Shown: in pieces, positions 33,437 through 46,033 of the stretch
Layout: each line of letters opens with the position of its first letter
How positions within the stretch are numbered: position 1 is the first letter of the stretch
Source: Ailurus styani
Lineage: Eukaryota > Chordata > Mammalia > Carnivora > Ailuridae
DNA length: 64,000 nucleotides
Reading direction: 5' to 3'
Assembly (NCBI GenBank): GCA_002007465.1
Contig: LNAC01000769.1
Span: 24,903 to 88,902, forward strand
Program-made: the position numbers and the translations under genes
The notes under the pieces: generated by a model
What the model was told of the DNA's origin: nothing
Database searches by the model: none
What the model saw: only the letters and a program-made list of their open reading frames with translations

Positions 33437-33580
33437 ATGCTGTAAGAGGAACAACTCCCAACCATGCAAAGGCCACAAGTGTATAATGAAACCAATATCG
33501 TATTGCAGTGCCAATACTCGTAACCAGTCCGGCAAATATGTCTTGGATTGGAAGCCGTGAAGGCATATCTGGAGAATAAA
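33437..33580 (-). CDS. MARCHF6: MARCHF6 exon 4 (first membrane segment)
   Basis: 144 bp encoding residues 64-112, starting YSPDMPSRLPIQDIFAG. A hydrophobic stretch from about YWFHYT to VVPLTA is the first membrane-spanning segment after the RING. The acceptor is TTCTAG and the donor GTGAGT follows GCAT, leaving Cys112 split T|GC. Length is a multiple of three with 1-nt phases at both ends, so skipping it would keep frame but remove this membrane segment. Confidence 0.97.
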
Positions 33581-34014
33581 CTAGAAGACGAAAAAAAAGC
33601 ACATATAATTTCATGAAGATTCAAAAATAGTTTAATTCATAAATATAAAAACAGGCATGTAGAGCTAGCTTAACTTTCAATCTTTGTATTTCACTTAAAT
33701 ATCTTTTCCTATTAAAAATGTGAATCAAATAGTTAAATAATGCCATATTTACCCAGATGTCATTTGAGAGCAAATCACATGTGAAACGTAGAAACCAACA
33801 AAAAAGGCCTCTGTGCAGGAAAAAAGATTCAAGGGAAGTTCACAACCCTTAGTCATTGTCATGAACTTCATGCAAAGCTAATTTACACATATTTTAGCAT
33901 TTAAACAATGCAATTACCTGGCTTCCCAAATAATAAAAGATCAGATAAAGCAAACAGGAGCAAAAGGTGAAGCTGTTGACATGTTATCAAGAAAGAACCC
34001 TCCTAAGTAAAAAC

Positions 34015-34361
34015 CACAATAAGATTATCACCTTACACCTGTCAAATGGCTAGTATCAAAAAGTTAAGAAATAATAAGTGTTGGCGAGGAGGTAGAGAAA
34101 AAGGAACCCTTGTGCACTGCTAGGTGTGAGAATGTAAACTGGTGCAGCCACTGTGGAAAGGAATATGGAGGCTCCTCAAAGAATTAAAAATATATAGTAT
34201 CATACAATCCAGTAATTCTACTTCTGGGTATTTACCCAAGGAAAAAAAAAAACACTAACTCGAAAAGACATATGCACCCCATGTTTATTGCAGCATTACT
34301 TACAATAGTCAAGATATGGAAGCAATCCAAGCGTCTATTGGTAGATGAATAAAGAATAGTG

Positions 34362-34416
<55 letters not shown>

Positions 34417-34849
34417 GAATATTGCTCAGCCATGAAAAATAGTAAGATGCTGCCATTTGTGACAACATGGATGGACCTAGAGGGTACTGTGCTAAGGAAA
34501 TTAAGTCAGTAAGTGAAAGACAAATTAACATATGATTTTACTTACGTACAGAATCTAAGAAACAAAGGAGATGAACAAATAAACAAGCAGTAACAGACAG
34601 ATAAATACACAAAACAAACCGGCAGATGCAAAAGGGAAAGGGGGGAAGGGCAAAATGGGTACAAGGAAATAAGTAATAGGGATGAAAGGTAGAGCAGAGG
34701 GAATATATACAATAGCACTGTATGGTGAAAGATGGTAGCTATACTTGTAGTGAGCACAACATAACGCACAGTTGTGGAATCACTATGTTGTACAACTGAA
34801 ACTAACATAACACTGTGTCTCAACTATACTTCAATTAAAAAAAAAAAAA
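34015..34849 (+). mobile_element. L1 3'-end fragment
   Basis: CACCTTACACCTGTCAAATG, TATTTACCCAAGGAAA, ACATGGATGGACCTAGAGGG, then a poly-A. An (AC)n run at 34365-34411 stands where related copies read GTATATATACACAATGG. Confidence 0.85.
34365..34411. repeat. (AC)n microsatellite inside L1
   Basis: About 23 AC units within the L1 3' region, probably grown from its TATATACACA sequence. Confidence 0.97.
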
Positions 34850-36400
34850 GAGTGAGTCCTCCTCCCAAATACAAGACTCCGACCCAGCTAAAAAGTACAA
34901 TTTGTAGTAAAGTCATTTCACGTGGAAGCAAACAGCCTACTGACATTTGTTGGCCAATCACCCCACCCCGCACCCGATTTTAAAACAGTAATTAATGTTC
35001 CAACCAATAAATTCAGATCTTCCCATCTCTCTGTAAGATGTGGTTCAACACACTCAGAGAAAGGTTTTGGCATGTTTGAGAAAGCTTTCCTTTTTAAATG
35101 GTTCCAATGAAAACCATTGCTCTATTACAGGTCTCAGAAAGAACATATGGGAGGAACAAATACATTTCTCCAGTGAGGCCAAAATAAGGAATTATGATGT
35201 GTAAAGTTTTAAAATCAATGATCTAAAATTAAAGAATGAACTATTCTAAAACTATTCACAGCTACAAACATTAAGGAATAAACTATTAACAAACAGCAAT
35301 TTTTTGCAATATACCCACAAAGATCACTTACTTTAACAGGATACTTGATACACAAGCCATTATACCAGTAAATAAACGTTTTGAGAAAGATAAAGAGAAT
35401 GGCCTATGTCAAATGCTAACTAAAATGTACCAACACAAGCTTTTATCAGTCTCAAAATAAAAAAGCTCACACGAGTATTTCCTATGAAACTTCATGAAAA
35501 TAACCAATTACTTAGAATTACAGATGAATAAACCTTTAAGTTTCAGAGTTTTTACACTCTACAGAAAATTAAAGAATACAAAATAAATGACTTAACCTTT
35601 TTTTGATGGTAGTAAAGTTCCAAAAATAAAACTGTAATGACTTCAATCATTTATACTCCCTCACATAAAAACAAAGTAAAAATAATACTAAGTTAGAGCA
35701 TTTATACTCAGCAGCTCAAGATACTATTTAAAAAACAAAATAAAACACACACAAAAAACACAAAAAAACCTTTGGAAGAGGAGGGCAATGTAGTACAATC
35801 TAGGAGTAAAAAGTATACTTCAAATTCTTGACAAGCTGCCAGTATAGTCCTCTACTTAAGATGAATAACATTAAATATCAATCAGTAGACACTGGAATTA
35901 TAAAATGTAACTGGAATTTTAAAGACCTGCAAAGTATGTGCCATAGGCTTACAAAAATATTAAGCTCAGAAAGTCTCATTTTTAAAAAGTGAATTAAAAG
36001 GGGGCACCCGCCTGACTCAGTAAGTACATGTGACTCCTGAACCTTCTCTTTATTATTATTTTCCAACCTACACAGTTTTAACTCAAAAGATATGCCAAGT
36101 TTGAACAGTGAGGAGATATTTGGTAAAAATCAAGGCGTTATTAATTTTTCTGGGTGAATCATGATATCATAGTTACTGTTTTTAAAAATAATCCTTACTG
36201 TTTAGAGATACATACTAAAATATGTACAGATGAAATTATAAATGACAGCATTGGCTCTAAAAAGGATAGAGTGGTGGGAAATAAGAACATAGATAAGAAA
36301 TACCATGTAAAGGCCATGAGCTAAAAAGGAATCAAACTAAGAGATATGAACATGGGGGCTCATTACACCTTTTTTATACATTTGAAGTTGTCCATAATAA
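34850..36400. other. intron 3, unassigned
   Basis: AT-rich. A 5' CAN-SINE scrap (GGGGCACCCGCCTGACTCAG) may lie at 36001-36045; otherwise nothing recognised. Confidence 0.4.
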
Positions 36401-36413
36401 AAAATTTTAAAAA

Positions 36414-36630
36414 GGGGTACCTGGGTAGCTCAGTCCATTAAGCATCCAACTCTTAATTCTGGCTTAGGTCATGATCTCAGGGTCCTGAGATCAAACTCTG
36501 CATGGGGCTTGTGCTGAGCATAGAGTCTGCTTAAGATTCATTCTCTCTCTCTCCCTCTGCCCCTTCCCGCCCCACTAGTGGCACGCACGCTCTCTCTCAA
36601 TCAAAAAATAAAAATTTAAAATAAAAATAA
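36414..36630 (+). mobile_element. CAN-SINE (older)
   Basis: GGGGTACCTGGGTAGCTCAG, CCAACTCTTAATTCTGGCTT, diverged A-rich tail. It ends about 220 bp from exon 3 on its donor side. Confidence 0.88.
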
Positions 36631-36852
36631 ATAAAAAAGAAATATTCTACAAATTAAATCACTCTTTCTTACATACACATGTGTCTGTATATTAAAAGCT
36701 GACCTGTAGTTTTAAAAAATATTTTCCAAAATGTTACAGCAATACTTTATTATCAATGACAAAGTTAAAAATAGTTGCTTTAAAACTGCTTAAAAACCTT
36801 TATGCATCCAGTTATAACCCAAAAATGCAATGCAAACTTCTAAAGAACTTAC

Positions 36853-36926
36853 TTGGTGTGAAAGCAAATCTGTGCTTGCATAATTCACAGTATTCTTTTC
36901 GACTGTGTTTCAGCCACTGAACTAAG
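36853..36926 (-). CDS. MARCHF6: MARCHF6 exon 3 (second half of RING-CH finger)
   Basis: 74 bp encoding residues 39-64, LVQWLKHSRKEYCELCKHRF and on. It completes Cys39 and supplies Cys52 and Cys55, the last zinc pair. The Trp between them (VQW) is the E2-contact Trp typical of RING-CH domains. Acceptor is GCAG and donor is GTAAGT. It ends one base into Ile64 (A|TT). Confidence 0.97.
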
Positions 36927-37194
36927 CTGCAATCACAAACACATTCTTTAGTATTTACAATAAAGAAATTTTAAGGTTTCACTGAAAACCAATATTCTGT
37001 TTTATTAAAATTTAACATATCATAGAGCTTTTACAATTTCAACAGTTTCGTATTTATAATATTCTTTTTTACTTTTTATAACTTTATGACTTCTGAAAGT
37101 ACAGAACTACAACAGATAAAAACAATATATATTTCTACTCTTGAGAAAGTTCAATTAACTAAACTGTAATTTCCTCAAGGCTAACCTCAACTAT

Positions 37195-37420
37195 GAAAGA
37201 ATCTCCAAGCATCACATCAGTTCTAACACTGGTCTGATAACACTGCCACCCTGGGTAGCTCGGTCTGAATCCTGGTTGTCACTACCTGGTTGGCTGTGTA
37301 CCCAGAACAAGTTACTTTAACCTTTATGGTTGTTTTCTTATCTGCATAATAAATAAAAACATTCCACCTAATGGTTCTAAGGATTAAATGATTTAAGATG
37401 AATAAAAGCAATGAGCACCA
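37195..37420 (+). mobile_element. MIR SINE
   Basis: Resembles the MIR core: GTCTGAATCCTGGTTGTCAC, GTTTTCTTATCTGCATAAT, CTAAGGATTAAATGATTTAA. Confidence 0.75.
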
Positions 37421-37725
37421 CTAGCACAAAGCATTACATAAATGTAAGGTATTATAATGCCAAGCAGAATCAGAAAACTTTAACACTTCCAATGAACAAA
37501 ATAAGCTCTCCATGGTAGAAATGAACAAACAGGTATTCACATGCACCTGGAAAATAGTAATACCAAAATGACAGGGAATGGTAAGAATATGGGTAATTTC
37601 CAAATTTTCACAAGAAAATTAAAAAAAAAAACTGTTATAGAGAAAGTTCATTGAAACAATCCCCCTTATTATATAAATGACAAAACTGAAGCTCAGACAT
37701 AAAATTTTCTAAAAGGATGACTCAC

Positions 37726-37822
37726 CATTCTTGATGAATAAACTTAATACTGCCAGTACATACACAAGGATGATAAAGAGGTTTCTCAGGTGTTCCTTCT
37801 GACCGACACACTCTACATATGT
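37726..37822 (-). CDS. MARCHF6: MARCHF6 exon 2 (first half of RING-CH finger)
   Basis: 97 bp. The acceptor AG is at 37824-37823 and the donor GTGAG begins at 37725. It encodes residues 7-39, from [10 protein letters not shown] to FIHQEC. This supplies six zinc ligands of the C4HC3 RING-CH finger: Cys9, Cys12, Cys26, Cys28, His36 and the split Cys39 codon (TG|C). The RING-CH finger recruits the E2 enzyme and faces the cytosol. Entry phase is 1 nt (G from exon 1) and exit phase is 2 nt. Numbering assumes a human-length exon 1. Confidence 0.97.
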
Positions 37823-38089
37823 CTGTGAATGAAAAAGATAAATTGAATTATCTTTGATTAACCTAAAAAAAAAAAAAACCCAGATCCCCAGAACAAAAAC
37901 AATCAAGAATCCATCAGCAGCAGAGAAGTGAACGTGTTATGATGGAATATCAAGTATATTCCAAAACCAAAAAATTTCCTAGTATATAAAAAGGCCAATT
38001 GTTCCTTTCAATGAGAACTGTACTCATTAAACTGCCTTCTTCCATAACTAATGCCAAATAGAAAATACACAAAATCAGGTCACTACTGG

Positions 38090-40700
38090 TATCCTAATGG
38101 TTTTAAACTCCAATCCTAACAGTTTAAAGTCTGAAGTCCAGTCGTAACAGTTTAAACTCCAAAAAACACATCCAAGGACTTAACAGCAATGGGCAGCACA
38201 GGAGACACCCCTTTAGCTTCACCTCACTCCACCAGAGATAAAGAGACACACACAAAATAGGGTGAGTTTTGCACCCCAAAACTACAAAGGTGCCAGGCCA
38301 GAGAGAGGTGAGCCAGAGGTCACCTTAAGCAGAAGCTACCAGAGCCCAGGACTACCTGGTCGGAGGTCAGAGGCAAAAGTTCACCCTTCACTCTGCCCCA
38401 CATGGTTCTGAGCACATCTGCCCATCTTCTTGACTGGAGTGGCCGGTGATATGTTGAGGAAGAACCTCAGTGCCAAGAACCATCCCACTCACAGGCTCCA
38501 TAATGCTCCTTCTGCAGAACCACCTATGGAAACTAGTCACGACTTTTATTTAGAACTTCTCTGTGATCTGCAAGGCTAAGTGCCCACCCCAAGTGGGCAA
38601 TCTTAAGGGCTACAAGCAGTGTACTAGAGACAGGGACTTAAGGAAAACTTTTGATCTACTCTCTCAAGGGAGTTCCTCATTAATGGGGAATAACTGCAAT
38701 CCAAGCCCATCGTTAATGGATTTAACCAAGCCCCAGCACCTATTGGGACTATGGGCACACACACTGAGCAGTGTGGCACTCGGCCCCTAATGTTAAAAAG
38801 CACTGTGTTGTTCAATCTAGGATGGCTGAGCACCACTTACCAAAGTTGAGGGATGATGACTACTCAGGCTGCCTAACTGGTTAGCGCACTCATCCCCCTA
38901 GTTATCCATAAGCCAGGCAAATCACTGCCGACATAGAAAGGCTATAGACCACCACCCACGGAAGAGCTTTTGCTTTGCCAGTTCTACCTACACGAGAGCC
39001 AGGAAGGGCTGTCCAGGTTGAGTCAAATCAAGCACACACTCCAGGGCTGTGTCTTTCAGTTAGCTTTAGAACCATACCCCCCACCCCTACTACCACCAGC
39101 CAGAGGACTTTGGCTTCTTGGAAGCAATCATCTGAGTGAGGGTCATGAGAACAATGCTGGCTGTCTGCATCATTTATGGTCAGAACTACACAGGATATAT
39201 GGGATCCAAGCCTCTTCAAACTTCCCACTTTCACCTTCATCCTTGATTAATGAAAACATCTTTGGCAAAAGCTTTCACTCTGGTCCGTCTTGCACCAGTA
39301 TAAGACTTTAGGCTCTAGTAACACAGTATGTAACATCCCAACAATCATGCCTAACCAGCTTCTGCAGAGTTCTGACACAAACAAAATAGAACCACGCTAG
39401 AATTCCATGATTCCCAGAGTAGTATCCTGGCAGCTTGAGTCTGCTTTGAGCACTCTAATTTTCTCCAAATGTACAGTTCAGCCTAGGAAAACTGGACTAA
39501 GAGCCAGGAGCTCACCCAAGGGGGTGGGGAAGAACTGGAAGGACCATCCCCTGTGGTGGACCTCCTGCTGCCTGCATGGGCGATCCAACATCAAGCTAGC
39601 ATTTTAACTGCACCAAATTCAATACCTGCACTGGAGCTGAGATTACCACAGCGGCCAGCAACCAGATTTGCCCTGCAATGGATCCTCCTTAAAGATTCAA
39701 AATGGACTCATTCAAAAAAGGTCCAGTATTATTTTTCATCACTGCTCTCCCAGGTCTCAAGTAGGTAATCTGCACACTGTTCCCTTTCTTGGTTGGGGAA
39801 GCTGATTATCAAGCTCCCTTTATGGTACCGAACCTGGATTCCTGGTCACCATGGTTGCCACCGTAGGCACTATGACCTCTACCTAAAATAGCTGACAGGT
39901 CCATGGGACATGCAACTCATCACGGTTACCTAGAATCACCAGAGCTGCTGGTGCCTGTGGACATCAGTTAGTTCCACAATTACCATAGTTATCCAGGTAG
40001 GAGCAGAACAAGCACTTAAAACCATATGGAACATGACCACACCAGCCACAAGTGCCCTGATGCCTGCAGATTAACTTTAAAGACAGGCAGGTGCTAGTGA
40101 GGGGTTATCCAGGTAGGGCAGTTTGGGTGCAAATGTGGGTGAGCTGGTGCAGACATAGGGTGAAGTGGTCCCACACTGTCCTGTCTCCACAGCCAGCACT
40201 CAGGTGGTTACAGAAGTAGGGCACAGCAGTGAAAGTGTCCTGCATCAGGGACACAGTGTAGAGGAAAGCACCAGAGACAATGCTGGGCTCACACAAATGA
40301 AGGTCGCTATGCTGCCCTCCAGAAACAAGGTGACAGAATGGGCAAAGACTGCCCTTGTTGGCACACTGCTGCCAACAAGATACAGGGACAATAGGGGATA
40401 TACACATGAGTGCAAAAGGCTGATCCCAGTGGGCTCATCCTGTGAGGGCCCCAGCCTCACGAGGGCAGCCCAGCCCCACGAGGGCAGCCCAGCCCCAGGT
40501 GGTACAAGAGAGCTACAGGGAGGACCATGCATTGGCCAGACTGGTGGTGGTGGCAGCAGAAGGCACAGTGTGGGGAGGTGGGCAGGGGAGTGGGGGGTGC
40601 GGGGGGTGTGCACAAGACACTGATCTTCAGAAGACCACATTCAACAACAAACACAAAACTAAGCAAGCACAACAATTCTAAATCAACTCTAGGGTTCTGC
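38090..40700. other. GC-richer block of unknown origin in intron 1
   Basis: About 2.6 kb without SINE or L1 and visibly less AT-rich than its surroundings. It has small direct repeats (TAACAGTTTAAA at 38117 and 38145; a 19-bp unit at 40450-40497). ORFs up to 152 codons show no recognisable motif. It could be an old LTR-element interior or an unclassified repeat. Confidence 0.35.
40450..40497. repeat. 19-bp tandem repeat, 2.5 copies
   Basis: Unit CCCAGCC(T/C)CACGAGGGCAG occurs twice, then a partial third copy CCCAGCCCCAGG. Confidence 0.9.
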
Positions 40701-41863
40701 TTAACACAGTACAGAGTATTGGACTCATCCACCTCTGTAAGGTTGAAACCATTTTCACAGTAACACTAAGACTCAGCCTTTTATCCTCATTGTCTTGCCA
40801 GTGTACAGTGGAGTTTCCCAGATGCTATATAACACAACTGACTGAATGCAGCCAAGATGGAAAAAAAATCCACCAGCCTTCCATTATAAATCTGACATTT
40901 AAGAGATTTGCAAATATAAAACAAATCCACTCTTCTCACCAATGTTTTGGGTTTGAAGTATACAGTTATTTCTTTGAAAAAAATATTAACATACAACAGG
41001 TGTGTTAAGTAAATTTATAATTCCAAATTTTGTTTCATTTTCTAATGGCAAATGAAAGCTCTTACAATGTGTTTTTAAGAGTATAAAGAGATCCTGAGGC
41101 CAAAACTTCAAGAACTATTTTTTTTTTTGCTTGTGAAACTTTTGGAAAAAATCAGAGAATAACTATGGTTCTCTCAAAATACACAAATAGACAAAATTTT
41201 CATTATTTTATAAGGAGTTTCACAAGTCTCCATTGATTCTACAAAAGAGAAGGGAAGGAAACATTAGACTTCTCAACTGCCTTGTCTTAGAACCATGGAG
41301 ATTTTTTACATAATTACAAAACGAAATTATAGCAAAATGGAAAATAAGCAACCCCTAAATCAAAAACAAATTACACAAATGAACCATACGTGTGTGTGTG
41401 CATATATATACATATATATATATGATAAATGTATCTCAAGTTTAACCACAGGAAAGAATTACTTTAGAAACTTTAAAACAGTAATATGATCATGTATCCC
41501 TAGTAGGCTATATCCTAAGACAGAAAAAACTACAATTAAATCCTAAACAGAATTCAGTAATCATTATGTGAAGAGCAATAATACTGGTAATAATTTTAAA
41601 ACTTGGGACTAAGTAGTATGATGGTGGTATTGTGGTTGTGTGTGTGTTTTTTAAGTGATCTCTCAGAATACCTAAGTATTTACAGATGAAAAGATTTCAT
41701 ACCTGGGATGTGCTTTAAAATGATGCAGGAGAAGTGTGAAGATGGGAAAAGGGAAGGGTTGAGATGAAAGAATTATCAGCCATGTGCTTTATCTGTTGAA
41801 TATAGATGCTGGTTATTGGAGGTTACTGCATTAGTTTATTTCATTTTTAAAAATTTACATGAT
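40701..41863. other. intron 1, AT-rich unassigned part
   Basis: Contains short TG/TA simple repeats at 41389-41423 and 41634-41648; nothing else recognised. Confidence 0.5.
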
Positions 41864-41970
41864 GGGGCACCTAGCTGGCTCAGCTGGTGGAGCATGCAAC
41901 GCTTGGGTCTCAGGGTTGTGAGTTTGAGTCTCGCACTGGGCGTAGAGATTACTTAAAAATAAAATATTTA
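41864..41970 (+). mobile_element. short CAN-SINE subtype
   Basis: GGGGCACCTAGCTGGCTCAG to GCGTAGAGATTACTTAAAAA. It has the tRNA-like part without the CT-rich middle. Confidence 0.82.
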
Positions 41971-42375
41971 AAATGGGGAAACATTCCATGCTTGTGGATT
42001 GGAAGAACAAATATTGTTAAAACGTCTATGCTACCCAAAACAATTTACACATTCCAAAGCAATCCCTATCAAAATACCATCAACGTTTTTCACAGAGCTG
42101 GAACAATAAAATTTGTATGGAACCATAAAAGGCCCCAAATAGCCAAAGCAATCCTAAAAAAGAAAACCAAAGCTGAAGGCATCACAATTCCGGACTTCAA
42201 GCTGTATTACAAAGCTGTACATCAACACTGTGCCACTGGCACAAAAACAGACACATAAACAATGGAAGAGAACAGAAAACCCAGAAATGGACCCTCAACT
42301 CTACGATCCAGTAATCTTTGACAAAGCAGGAACTACCCAACAGAAAAAAAGTCTCTTCAAGAAATGGTGTTGGGA

Positions 42376-42572
42376 GAGCGCCTGGGTGGCTCAGTTGGTT
42401 AAGCGATTGCCTTTCGCTCAGTTCATGATCCCAGTCCTGGGATTAAGTCCTGCATCGGGCTCCCAGCTCCACGGGGGTCTGCTTCTCCCTCTGACCTTCT
42501 CTCTCACGCTCTTTCTCACTCACTCACTCACTCACTCTCTCAAATAGATAGATAAAATCTTAAAAAAAAAAA
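42376..42572 (+). mobile_element. CAN-SINE in L1
   Basis: Target duplication AAGAAATGGTGTTGGGA; contains a (TCAC)n run at 42515-42536. Confidence 0.94.
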
Positions 42573-42992
42573 AAAGAAATGGTGTTGGGAAAATTGGACA
42601 GCCACATGACAGCACATACAGAAGAATGAAACTGGACTTTTTTTTTTTTAACACCATACAGAAAAATAAACTCAGAATGATGAAAGACCTAAATGTAAGA
42701 CAGGAATCCATCAAAATCCCAGAGGAGAACACAAGCAGCAAACTCTCTGACCTCAGCCACAGCAACTTCTTGCTGGACACGTCTCCAAAGGCAAGGGACA
42801 CAAAAGCAAAAGTGAACTATGGGGACTTCATCAAAATAAAAAGCTTTTGCACAGCAAAGGTAACAAACAGTTCACAAAACTAAAAGACAACCTATGAAAT
42901 AGGAGAAGATATCTGCAAATGCCTTATTAGATAAAGGGCTAGTATCCAAAACCTATAAAGAAAACTTATCAAACTTATCAAACTCAACACCT

Positions 42993-43192
42993 GTGGGACG
43001 CCTGGGTGGCTCAGTCGTTGAGCATCTGCCTGGGTCCTGGGATCGAGCCCCTGCATCCGGCTCCCTGCTCTGCAGGAAAGCCTGCTCCTCCCTCTCCCAC
43101 TCCCCCTGCTGGTGTGTTCCCTCTCTCGCTGTGTCTCTCTCTCTGTCAAATAAAAAATAAAATCTTTAAAAATTTTTAAAATAAAAAAAAAA
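42993..43192 (+). mobile_element. CAN-SINE in L1, internal deletion
   Basis: Jumps from GAGCATCTGCC to TGGGTCCTGGG, losing the GGCTCAGGTCATGATC segment. Target duplication AACTCAACACC. Confidence 0.92.
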
Positions 43193-44083
43193 ACTCAACA
43201 CCCCCAAAATAAAAAATCCAGTCAAGAAATGGGCAAAAGACATGACCAGACGTTTCTCCAAAGAAGACATAAAAATGACCGACACATGAAAAAATGATAA
43301 ACATCACTAGGCATCAGGGAAATACAAATCAAAACCACAATGAGATACCATGTCACACCAGTCAGAATGGCAAAAATTAACTCAGGAAACAACAGATGTT
43401 GGGGAGGATGTGGAGAAAGGGGAACCTTCTTACACTATTGGTGGGAATACAAACTGGTACAGCCACTCTGGAAAACAGTATGGAGGTTCCTCAAAAAGTT
43501 AAAAACAGAGCTACCCTACAGCCCAGCAACTGCACTACTAGGTATTTAACCAAAGGATACAAACATAATGATTTGAAGGGGCACCTGCACCCCAATGTTT
43601 ACAGCAGTAATGTCCACAAAAACCAAAATATGGAAAGAGCCCAGATGTCCATTGGCAGATGAATGGATAAGAACATGTGGTATATATACCCGATGGAAAA
43701 TTACTCAGTCATCAAAAAGAAGGAAAACTTGCAATTTGGAACAACATAGACGGAACTACAGGATATTATACTAAGCAAAATAAGTCAGAGAAAGACAAAT
43801 ACCATATGATTTCAGTCATGTGGAATTTAAGAAACAAAACAGTTGAACATAAGGGAAGGAAAAAAGAGATAAAATGAAATCAGAGGAGACAGACCATAAG
43901 AGACTCTTAACTATAGGGAACAAACTAAGGGTTGCTGGAGGGGAGATGAGAGGGGGAGCGGGGTAAATGGATGATAGGCATTAAGGAGGGCCCTTGATGT
44001 AATGAGCAGTGGGTGTAATATGCAACTGATGAATCACCAAATTCTACTTTTGAAAATCGATCAATCAATCAAATCAAATCTTT

Positions 44084-44295
44084 AGGGGCACCTGGGTGAC
44101 TGAGTAGGTTAAGCAACCAACTCTTGATTTCAGCTCAGGTCATGATCTCAGGGTCATGAGATCAAGCCCTGCATCCAGCTCCACACTGAATGTGGAACCT
44201 GTCTCTCTCCCTCTTCCTGTCTGTCCCCTTTCCCAGCTCACCATGCGCACTCTCTTTCTCTAAGTAAATACATAAAATCTTTAAAAAAAATAAAA
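44084..44295 (+). mobile_element. CAN-SINE (older)
   Basis: CAACTCTTGATTTCAGC left part; tail TAAGTAAATACATAAAATC. Confidence 0.9.
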
Positions 44296-44334
44296 TTTTA
44301 CATAATAAAACTTTATTTAAAATAAGCAATGGTT

Positions 44335-44540
44335 GGGACACCTATGTGCCTCAGTCAGTTAAGCATCTGCCTTTGGCTCAGGTCATGATTCCAAGGTCCT
44401 GGGATCAAGTCCCATCACATCAGGCTCCTTGCTCAGGAGAAAGCCTGCTTCTCCCTCTCCCTGCCATTGTCTACTCGTGCTCTTTCTCTAGCTCTCTGTC
44501 AAATAAATAAAATCTTTACAAAATAAAAAATAAACAAAAA
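44335..44540 (+). mobile_element. CAN-SINE
   Basis: GGACACCTATGTGCCTCAGT start, AAATAAATAAAATCTTTAC tail. Confidence 0.9.
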
Positions 44541-44659
44541 TAACCAATGGTTAAACATGCAATTTACAAATATCACAGTTGAACTTTCATTGTACTGACA
44601 CTACCAAGTCCAATTTTATCAATGAAGTTCTTCAACAAGAAGGCTTAGCATGTGCTTTT

Positions 44660-44840
44660 TTTAAAGATTTTTTTTAATTTATTTATTTGACAGAGAGGGA
44701 ATACAAGAAGGGGGAGTGGGAGAGAGAGAAGCAGGCTTCCTGCTGAGCAGGGAACCTGATGTGGGGCTCAGTCCCAGGACCCTGGGATCATGACCTGAGC
44801 CAAAGGTAAACACTTAATGACTGAGCCACCCAAGCACCCA
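44660..44840 (-). mobile_element. CAN-SINE
   Basis: AAAGATTTTTTTTAATTTAT to GAGCCACCCAAGCACCCA. Confidence 0.91.
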
Positions 44841-44874
44841 GCATCTGATTTATTTCATACGTGCATGCTCGTGT

Positions 44875-44899
44875 ACACACACACACACACACACACACA
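44875..44899. repeat. (AC)n microsatellite
   Basis: About 12 units. Confidence 0.95.
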
Positions 44900-45311
44900 G
44901 AAATTTGAAAATTCATGTCAGATTTTATTTCACTGATCACGACTTTAAAAACATGATAAAGCTTTCACTGGCTATATCTTCATTAGGGGAAAGCAGAGTA
45001 AGATTTAAATAGTATGTCTCAACATTCCTAAAAGCCTCTTTGCGTGCAACCAACAACCCAATTCTAATCTAAAAGCATTTAATCTAAATAACTTTAAAAT
45101 GGAATTTGGTCCAAAAATATCACTAATCTCTTTTGCAGTACTGACCCTGTTTTTTCCCACAACATGAAGATGTTAATGTTACTGAGTGTTGTTCAAAGGC
45201 ACCTCGTATCACCCTAAATGGAAAGGTGAAGATTGCTGGTATAAACAAATTAAAATGATAATAAGCCCAGCTATAAAATACTTATAAGGGAAACATCTGG
45301 CTGTTGTTGTT

Positions 45312-45500
45312 GTTTTTTAAGATTTTATTTATTTATTTAACAGAGAGAGAGATCACAAGCAGGCAGAGAGGCAGGCAGAGAGGAGGAAGTGGGCTCCCTG
45401 CTGAGCAGAGAGCCCGATGCAGGGCTTGATCCCAGGACCTGGAGATCATGACCTGAGCCAAAGGCAGAGGCTTTAACCCACTGAGCCACCCAGGCACCCC
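45312..45500 (-). mobile_element. CAN-SINE
   Basis: Target duplication AAACAT(C/T)TGGCTGTT. Confidence 0.94.
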
Positions 45501-45902
45501 AAACATTTGGCTGTTTAGCAGGCCCCAATCCCTGCTTAGACTGTGCCATGGGCAGAGAGTCATACCTTATTCAGAAACTGGAAGCTGGGGAAAGCTGCCA
45601 AAGTGAAAGGCTGCACCTGCTCTCACTCTATATCCTCAACTAAATTTCCTTAGCTAGTCTGTGTGGACTAGGAAGGAATGAAGCTTCTTCCCTGCCCATC
45701 CATGTTCCAGTGGAAAAATCTGGAACAAGGCATAGGTATACAGAGCTAAACATTTTTTTCTGGAAGAATACATAAAGTATTAGCAGCTGCTAACTTTGTG
45801 GGTCAGTTTTGGGGGAAATACACATTTTATATATGTATGATGTCTACAGTATGTATTTGTGTATTATTTTGCTAATATCTTACTATTAAAATACCTCCAA
45901 AA

Positions 45903-46002
45903 TGGGGGGACCTGGGTGGCTCAGTCGGTTGAGCGTCCAACTCTTGATCTCAGCTTAGGTCTTGATTTCAGGGTTGCGGGTTCAGGCCCTGTGTTGGCTC
46001 CA
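45903..46002 (+). mobile_element. CAN-SINE lacking a 3' half and tail
   Basis: About 100 bp from GGGGGGACCTGGGTGGCTCA to CCCTGTGTTGGCTC. It is enclosed by the repeat ACCTCCAAAATGG on both sides. No CT-rich region and no poly-A. Confidence 0.85.
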
Positions 46003-46033
46003 CCTCCAAAATGGAAACTATTAAAGTGTCTAT

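Larger units (their letters stand above)
41976..44065 (+). mobile_element. 5'-truncated L1 with two SINE insertions
   Basis: The ORF2 C-terminal half is recognisable as AKAILKKKTKAEGITIPDFK followed by LYYKAV. It continues through TGGGGAGGATGTGGAGAAAG to a carnivore-type 3' UTR (ATGAATCACCAAATTCTAC). Frames are broken. SINEs at 42376-42572 and 42993-43192 inserted later. Confidence 0.9.

Noticed and set aside
40165..40623. 152-codon plus-strand ORF, with an overlapping 131-codon minus-strand ORF
   Set aside because: Low-complexity, GC-driven openness on both strands within an intron; no motif, splice context or start-site support.
41887..42258. Possible active L1 ORF2
   Set aside because: Only a C-terminal fragment, broken frames and two SINE insertions; cannot be functional.
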